Source: Thalassobacillus_A hwangdonensis
Lineage (GTDB): Bacteria; Bacillota; Bacilli; Bacillales; Halobacillaceae
Assembly: GCF_042675915.1 (NCBI RefSeq)
Contig: NZ_JBHTKL010000001.1
Coordinates: 186,001-250,000 of the forward strand
DNA: 64,000 bases
Direction: 5' to 3'
Shown in pieces: positions 59,782 to 64,000 of this stretch. The notes under the pieces were generated by a model that was not told the origin of the DNA, searched no databases, and worked only from the letters and a program-made list of their open reading frames with translations. The position numbers and the translations under genes are program-made. Within the stretch, counting starts at the first letter, position 1; the number at the start of each line of letters is the position of its first letter.

Positions 59782-60504
59782 TTGGAAATCTTAAAAGATG
59801 GTCTCCTTGTTATAGGAAGAATTTTCACGATACTTCCCTTACTGCTTTTTGTTACGTTATATATGGGAAAACGATCAATCGGTGAACTGCCAGTTTTCGA
59901 TTTTCTTGTCGTGCTCGTCCTTGGTTCCGTTGTAGGAGCTGATATCGCAGATCCAAATATCGCGCACATTCATACGGTTATTGCAATCATCGTTATTGCA
60001 GTGCTGCACAAATTGATCATCTATGTAAAATTGAAAAATAATAAGATCGGCAAATTAATTACATTTGAACCAATTATCGTCATTTATCAAGGTAGTTTTA
60101 TTAGTGAAAATATGAAAAAAGTCAATTATTCAGTGGAAAATGTTCTTCAAATGTTACGGGAAAAGGACGTCTTTCATGTTAATGATGTTGAAATCGCGTT
60201 AGTAGAAGCAGGGGGAAACCTTTCAGTGAAGCTAGTTCCTGCAAAGGAAAATATAAAAAGGGAGGATATGAATATCATCAAGAAGAGCAACGCGTATGAA
60301 ATTCCTTTTATTCTGGATGGAGAGATACAAAAACCATTGCTCGAATGGTTGAATAAAGATAAGCGTTGGATTGATAGCCAGCTGAAGGCACATGGAATCG
60401 CTTCTCCTTCAGATGTGTTTTACGGAGCTGTAGATGCGGAAGGAAATGTTCATCTTAATGTAAATCAAGAAAGTGATCAGAATCTTCCACCTATCGAACA
60501 TTGA
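59782..60504 (+). CDS. DUF421 family membrane protein (YetF-like)
   Basis: A 240-aa protein beginning at a TTG behind AAAGGGGG. Three helices fill residues 10–85 (IGRIFTILPLLLFVTLYMGKRSIGELPVFDFLVV). A soluble domain follows with FEPIIVIYQGSFISENMKKV and the conserved IALVEAGGNLSVKLVP. A second small module ends the protein. YetF-type proteins affect spore-coat or germinant-receptor behaviour in some Bacillus, but the mechanism is unknown. It forms a single-gene unit. Confidence 0.85.
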   Translation: MEILKDGLLVIGRIFTILPLLLFVTLYMGKRSIGELPVFDFLVVLVLGSVVGADIADPNIAHIHTVIAIIVIAVLHKLIIYVKLKNNKIGKLITFEPIIVIYQGSFISENMKKVNYSVENVLQMLREKDVFHVNDVEIALVEAGGNLSVKLVPAKENIKREDMNIIKKSNAYEIPFILDGEIQKPLLEWLNKDKRWIDSQLKAHGIASPSDVFYGAVDAEGNVHLNVNQESDQNLPPIEH

Positions 60505-60526
60505 AGTTTAATAAAATTAAAATAGA

Positions 60527-60553
60527 AAAGCACAGAGCAAGGGCTCTGTGCTT
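60527..60553. terminator. Terminator between DUF421 and SDR genes
   Basis: AAGCACAGAGC and GCTCTGTGCTT form an 11-bp stem around AAGG. The better T tract is on the minus strand, so it mainly serves the SDR gene. Confidence 0.82.
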
Positions 60554-60559
60554 CGTTGA

Positions 60560-61423
60560 TCAGCCATTGATGATTGATCCGCCATTGACATGGATCATCT
60601 GTCCTGTGACGTAAGAAGAATCTCCACTAGCAAGATATACATAGGCTGGAGCAAGTTCTTTCGGTTGACCAGGACGACCCATAGGGGAGTTCGAACCGAA
60701 TTTTTCCACCGTTTGAGCATCGAAGGTGGAAGGGATCAATGGAGTCCATATCGGTCCTGGTGCAACACCGTTTACCCGGATGCCTTTACCGACCAGCGAC
60801 TTAGCCAGGGAGCGTGTAAATCCGTTGATCGCACCTTTAGTTGAAGCATAATCGATCAACTGTTCATTGCCTTCATAGGCCGTAATCGAGGAGGTGTTAA
60901 TGATCGAGCTGCCTTGAGCTAAATGAGGGACGACTGCTTTCGCCATATAAAAATAACCGAAAATATTGGTGCGGAAAGTTTTTTCCAATTGTTCACTTGA
61001 GATGTCCATAAAATCATTCTGCGGATGTTGTTCCGCTGCATTATTGACGAGGATGTCGACTTTACCGAAATGATCGATCACCTGATTGACAGCAGATTCA
61101 CAAAATGCAGGACTGCCGACGTCACCGTTGATCAACAAGCAATTGCGGCCAGCTTTTTCAATTTCTGTTTTAGTCAATTCTGCATCCTGATGCTCATCCA
61201 GGTACATGACGACTACGTCTGCCCCTTCATGAGCGAAATGGACGGAAACAGCGCGACCAATTCCACTGTCACCACCAGTTACGATTGCTACTTTACCATC
61301 CAGCTTTCCGCTTCCTTTGTAATTTTGATCGATGTACACAGGAAGGGGAGTCATCTCGGATTCGATCCCTGGTTGTCTTTCCTGATGCTGGGCTGGGTTG
61401 GTATGATTCTTTGATTGGTCCAT
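60560..61423 (-). CDS. General-stress short-chain dehydrogenase (GSP39/YhdF-like)
   Basis: A classical SDR of 287 aa, using the ATG at 61423 nine bases after AAGGAGG. An N-terminal tail of about 45 residues (NPAQHQERQPGIESEMTPLP) is characteristic of the GSP39/YhdF/YhxC group. The cofactor motif VAIVTGGDSGIGRAV comes next, then ILVNNAAEQHPQ, the catalytic Ser in NTSSITAYEG, and YASTKGA with Tyr and Lys. The sigma-B-like promoter upstream fits a general stress protein. The substrate is unknown; glucose or aldehyde oxidation is possible. Confidence 0.9.
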   Translation of the reverse strand: MDQSKNHTNPAQHQERQPGIESEMTPLPVYIDQNYKGSGKLDGKVAIVTGGDSGIGRAVSVHFAHEGADVVVMYLDEHQDAELTKTEIEKAGRNCLLINGDVGSPAFCESAVNQVIDHFGKVDILVNNAAEQHPQNDFMDISSEQLEKTFRTNIFGYFYMAKAVVPHLAQGSSIINTSSITAYEGNEQLIDYASTKGAINGFTRSLAKSLVGKGIRVNGVAPGPIWTPLIPSTFDAQTVEKFGSNSPMGRPGQPKELAPAYVYLASGDSSYVTGQMIHVNGGSIING

Positions 61424-61458
61424 GATGATCATCCTCCTTAAGTATGGATGTTTACATC

Positions 61459-61485
61459 ATTCCCGTTTGTATTCCATTCAAGCCT
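61459..61485 (-). promoter_or_regulatory. Sigma-B-like promoter of the SDR gene
   Basis: On the minus strand AGGCTTGA (61485–61478), 13 bases, then GGGAAT (61464–61459). This fits the sigma-B pattern RGGWTTRA–N12-15–GGGWAW with one mismatch, and the start site would be about 30 bases before the ATG. Confidence 0.65.
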
Positions 61486-61520
61486 CTTTTTCTGGATTCA
61501 TTTTCCTAATTTCCTTCTAG

Positions 61521-63740
61521 TCAGCGATGGGACCATTCAGGAAGGTCAAGTGTCTGGATGACTTTTTCCTGATCCAGATCATAGGCCTTCATCTTTTCCA
61601 GTGCATAAGCGTAAAGCGTGTCATCAACGGATACGATTCGCTTCAGCTGTGTCTGATATTCCGGATAGGGTTCTTTGGTGTCTTCGTCATGCAAAGTGAT
61701 GCGGTCTTTGTAGGTAAACCCGTTCTCTGCAGATACTTCATAAAGGTATGCTCCTTCAAAGGTGTAGTTCAAATCTTCATAGGTCATGCCATCATCCGTC
61801 TTTTTCACAACACGCTCGTATAGTGTTACTGGAATGCCAAAGAGATTCTTGGATGGATGCCAGTAAATAGCTTTATGATTGTAGTTCATTTCACTGTGTC
61901 CATATTCTCCGAGTACGACGACATCCTTTTCAACTGGATTCGTTACATCTGAAATATTGAATAAGGAGACTTTCAGCCCGCGTTGCTCGACGATCGGTTC
62001 ATCCCCGTTAGGGTTTTCTCTCAAAGCAGTTTCCTGACCAAACCCGATGACATGATCTTTATCGAGCGGATGCAGATAATTACTGAATCCTGGTATTTTA
62101 AGTTCACCTTCCAACTTAGGGTTTGCAGGGTCCTTAAGGTTGATGACGAACAGCGGATCGACTTGGCGGAAAGTCACCATGTATGCCCGGTCTTCCATGA
62201 ATCTCGCACTATAAATCCGTTCACCTTCAGCAAGATTCTCAACAGACCCAAGCCTGTTCATGTCTTCATCATAAGTGAATAGATGGTTCGAAGAGGGTTG
62301 ATCCTCATTCCAATCTGAACCCGTCGTCGTAGCAATACGGAAGACATCATTTCGCTCATCCATGGAAAATTGGTTCAGAATTCTTCCGGGAATTACATTT
62401 TCCGCAGCAAATTTAAAATCCCCGTCATTCAATGAAAATTTAAGTACTTTCGTGTCTGGAGAAAATGCTGGTGCTGGAAGTATTGAATCGAAAACACCTT
62501 TTGTTTCTTCGACATCTTTAAGGAATGGCATTGTCATGAACAAGTTTTCTTCGTTCATATACACAGATGAAGAGGAACCGATATACGATTCAATGTTCGC
62601 TTCCTGCTCAAGATTATCCAGGTTCAAGGAAGCTATGACGACGAACTGGTTCCCTTTTGATTCCGGAAGGTAAGCGATGTCTTCGTATGGAATCGGCTGC
62701 GTTTCTTCCATATCATCCGTTTTAAATCTTGGTCGTACATCTGAATCCTTTTGCTCCATCCAATAATAGTCTGCCCAGTGGTTGGTAAGCAGGTAAAGGG
62801 TATCATCGATTCTTCTTGAGTCCATATAATGCCCGCTCAATTCAAGTTCTTTTACCATTTCTGGGTGTTTTATTGTTGATATATCATAAATTCTAGTGCT
62901 GAGAAACGACTGAAATGCTGGCATAATCGCTGCGTCGTTCGAGCTGCCTTTTTCCCTTGCCATATCATCGACATGTTTCATACCAATGACGACAAGCTGG
63001 TCTTCATGTAAGTAAATTTCTCTTGGATAGAAGGTGTCATCTTCCAGAGTAGTTATTACTTCAGCTTTACTGTCTCCATTTTCTACAATGATCACGTCTG
63101 TTTCCCTGACGAAGAATGTGTGTGTGCCATTTGTCTTAATGATGTCCGCTTCGTCGACGCCATCGACCTGTACATTCGTTTCGGAAGCTTCGGATGTAGG
63201 GGCTGCTGAGCTGCTTTCAGCTCCTGAATCAGCAGAATCTTCCATCGACTCTCCCTGAGCAAAGCCATCACTGTTTCTTTCTTTCATTGCCTTACGTTGT
63301 TCCTCGAATAGGGAATACATATGATTTTTATCTTTGATAGATGGAAGCTCTTTTTCGGTGTGGAAAATGAAAGGCTCTGATTGGACGGATTGGTTTTGTT
63401 TATCTTTCACTTTTTCTGAAAGGTGGATGGTATAGGATTGATTTCGTCGGAACTTTTGTTCAGGTGGGTGTATGATCAACTCATTTTCATTCGCCACTTC
63501 TACAGACACGTCAACAGGTTGATTATTCGAATCAAAGACTTGGACGTTATCCTTTGTGACTGTCGATTCAATCAGCCCCTCTGAAAATGAAATGGAGAGA
63601 GAAGTGTTGATAGCAACGTCATCCGTTTCGCCATTCAGTTTCAAGGTGGCAACAGACTCACCCATTGTCGCTGTCCATATGATGCCTGCGATAAGAAGTA
63701 GTACACTTGCAGATACTAAAGCCCAAAGCCATTTTTTCAT
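61521..63740 (-). CDS. Membrane-anchored beta-propeller protein with Ig-like domain
   Basis: A 739-aa surface protein. An N-terminal signal-anchor helix (residues 4–25) has no lipobox. Residues about 35–130 form an SbsA-type Ig-like domain (SLSISFSEGLIESTVTKDNV, then YTIHLSEKVKDKQNQSVQS). A low-complexity acidic Ser/Ala/Glu linker follows (about 150–195). The C-terminal 540 residues match the secreted beta-propeller (Beta_propel) family: VDGVDEADIIKTNGTHTFFV, RIYDISTIKHPEMV, FVVIASLNLDNLE, YMVTFRQVDPLFVINLKDP and FGIPVTLYERV. The function is unknown; exposure to salt and metal outside the cell is suggested by the acidic surface. Confidence 0.87.
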   Translation of the reverse strand: MKKWLWALVSASVLLLIAGIIWTATMGESVATLKLNGETDDVAINTSLSISFSEGLIESTVTKDNVQVFDSNNQPVDVSVEVANENELIIHPPEQKFRRNQSYTIHLSEKVKDKQNQSVQSEPFIFHTEKELPSIKDKNHMYSLFEEQRKAMKERNSDGFAQGESMEDSADSGAESSSAAPTSEASETNVQVDGVDEADIIKTNGTHTFFVRETDVIIVENGDSKAEVITTLEDDTFYPREIYLHEDQLVVIGMKHVDDMAREKGSSNDAAIMPAFQSFLSTRIYDISTIKHPEMVKELELSGHYMDSRRIDDTLYLLTNHWADYYWMEQKDSDVRPRFKTDDMEETQPIPYEDIAYLPESKGNQFVVIASLNLDNLEQEANIESYIGSSSSVYMNEENLFMTMPFLKDVEETKGVFDSILPAPAFSPDTKVLKFSLNDGDFKFAAENVIPGRILNQFSMDERNDVFRIATTTGSDWNEDQPSSNHLFTYDEDMNRLGSVENLAEGERIYSARFMEDRAYMVTFRQVDPLFVINLKDPANPKLEGELKIPGFSNYLHPLDKDHVIGFGQETALRENPNGDEPIVEQRGLKVSLFNISDVTNPVEKDVVVLGEYGHSEMNYNHKAIYWHPSKNLFGIPVTLYERVVKKTDDGMTYEDLNYTFEGAYLYEVSAENGFTYKDRITLHDEDTKEPYPEYQTQLKRIVSVDDTLYAYALEKMKAYDLDQEKVIQTLDLPEWSHR

Positions 63741-63839
63741 AAAAAGACCCCCATCTTTTTTTGTTTGACTGATTAGTCGAACAAGATGGAGGAAAGGTTA
63801 CATGTTTTTTACACTTTAAGAAAGAAAAGCCAAGTTTTT

Positions 63840-63974
63840 TTACAGGTGATCTGATTTTTTCGAGTACTGGTGACGGCCAAGCTTACGGTTTTTCTCTTTC
63901 AATTCATTCTTTTCTTCATGGTGTGCCTGGTTGTCGAATGCTTTTTTGTTATCATCTTTTGTTCTTTTGGTCAT
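63840..63974 (-). CDS. Small DUF3941-like protein
   Basis: A 44-aa very hydrophilic protein (starts MTKRTKDDNKKAF, ends RHQYSKKSDHL), with AAAGGGGG seven bases before its ATG on the minus strand. The pattern of mixed Lys, Asp, Asn and Glu with the closing QYSKK(S/T)DHL agrees with what I recall of DUF3941, a family of tiny Bacillaceae proteins of unknown function. It lies 99 bases upstream of the beta-propeller gene in the same direction. Confidence 0.65.
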   Translation of the reverse strand: MTKRTKDDNKKAFDNQAHHEEKNELKEKNRKLGRHQYSKKSDHL

Positions 63975-64000
63975 AGGAAAACCCCCTTTCACCGCTTAGT

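Overview
The window comes from a Firmicutes chromosome of the family Bacillaceae. Gene order follows the yha–yhg–yhf–yhj–yis region of Bacillus subtilis closely: ecsABC, hmoB, pbpF-like, hemEHY, yhfH, yhfI, lplJ, lcfB, comK, yhjD-like, yhjE, sipV, addBA, yisB, gerPA-F, yisL, asnO, yisQ-like MATE. Strong AGGAGG-type ribosome-binding sites, GTG and TTG starts, spore genes (gerP) and comK all point to an endospore former. Very acidic stretches in the exported lipoproteins suggest a moderate halophile such as Halobacillus, Pontibacillus or Virgibacillus. That last step is an inference from composition and memory, not from a database search.

Layout. 1–2.7 kb holds the end of the ecs ABC-transporter operon. 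2.6–4.4 kb has an M20 amidohydrolase and a ferritin-like protein on the minus strand. 4.6–7.1 kb is a LiaFSR cell-envelope stress system. 7.2–8.2 kb encodes a BdbC/thioredoxin-like disulfide pair. 8.2–14.5 kb contains heme monooxygenase hmoB, a class A penicillin-binding protein and the coproporphyrin-branch heme genes hemEHY. 14.8–20.5 kb has an MDR oxidoreductase, a CAP-domain lipoprotein, yhfH, yhfI, lipoate ligase lplJ and the fatty acyl-CoA ligase lcfB behind an exact FadR-type box. 20.5–24.8 kb has a Sco protein, a long intergenic stretch with a possible structured RNA, a DUF3939-like gene, an unreported-looking 35-aa gene, comK, an SOS-box-bearing yhjD-like gene, yhjE and signal peptidase sipV. 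24.8–33.6 kb has an MFS transporter, addB, addA and an HNH protein. sbcD and sbcC, which separate addA from yisB in B. subtilis, are absent.

33.6–35.6 kb is the six-gene spore-coat permeability operon gerPA-F, reading leftwards. Divergent from it is a membrane-protein operon (DUF418, DUF2157, GDYXXLXY). 38.6–43.2 kb is accessory in character: two GNAT acetyltransferases around an unknown membrane protein, ornithine aminotransferase rocD, small membrane proteins, three palindromic intergenic repeats and a near-perfect Fur box upstream of asnO.

46.6–59.7 kb is a complete maltodextrin-use locus: cytosolic GH13 neopullulanase/cyclomaltodextrinase (divergent), MalE-MalF-MalG importer, a GH13 amylase with both a signal peptide and a C-terminal membrane anchor, GH31 alpha-glucosidase, LacI-family MalR and GH65 maltose phosphorylase. 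The promoters carry LacI/CcpA-type palindromes. The transporter ATPase and beta-phosphoglucomutase are not in the locus and must be supplied from elsewhere. The right end has a DUF421 membrane protein, a general-stress short-chain dehydrogenase behind a sigma-B-like promoter, a membrane-anchored beta-propeller protein and a 44-aa DUF3941-like protein.

No tRNA, rRNA, CRISPR array, prophage or insertion-sequence gene was seen. The most promising unexplained signals are the possible RNA at 21.36–21.61 kb, the 35-aa gene at 22.2 kb, the Fur box at 43.2 kb with no iron gene beside it, and an AddB whose Walker A loop lacks one residue.
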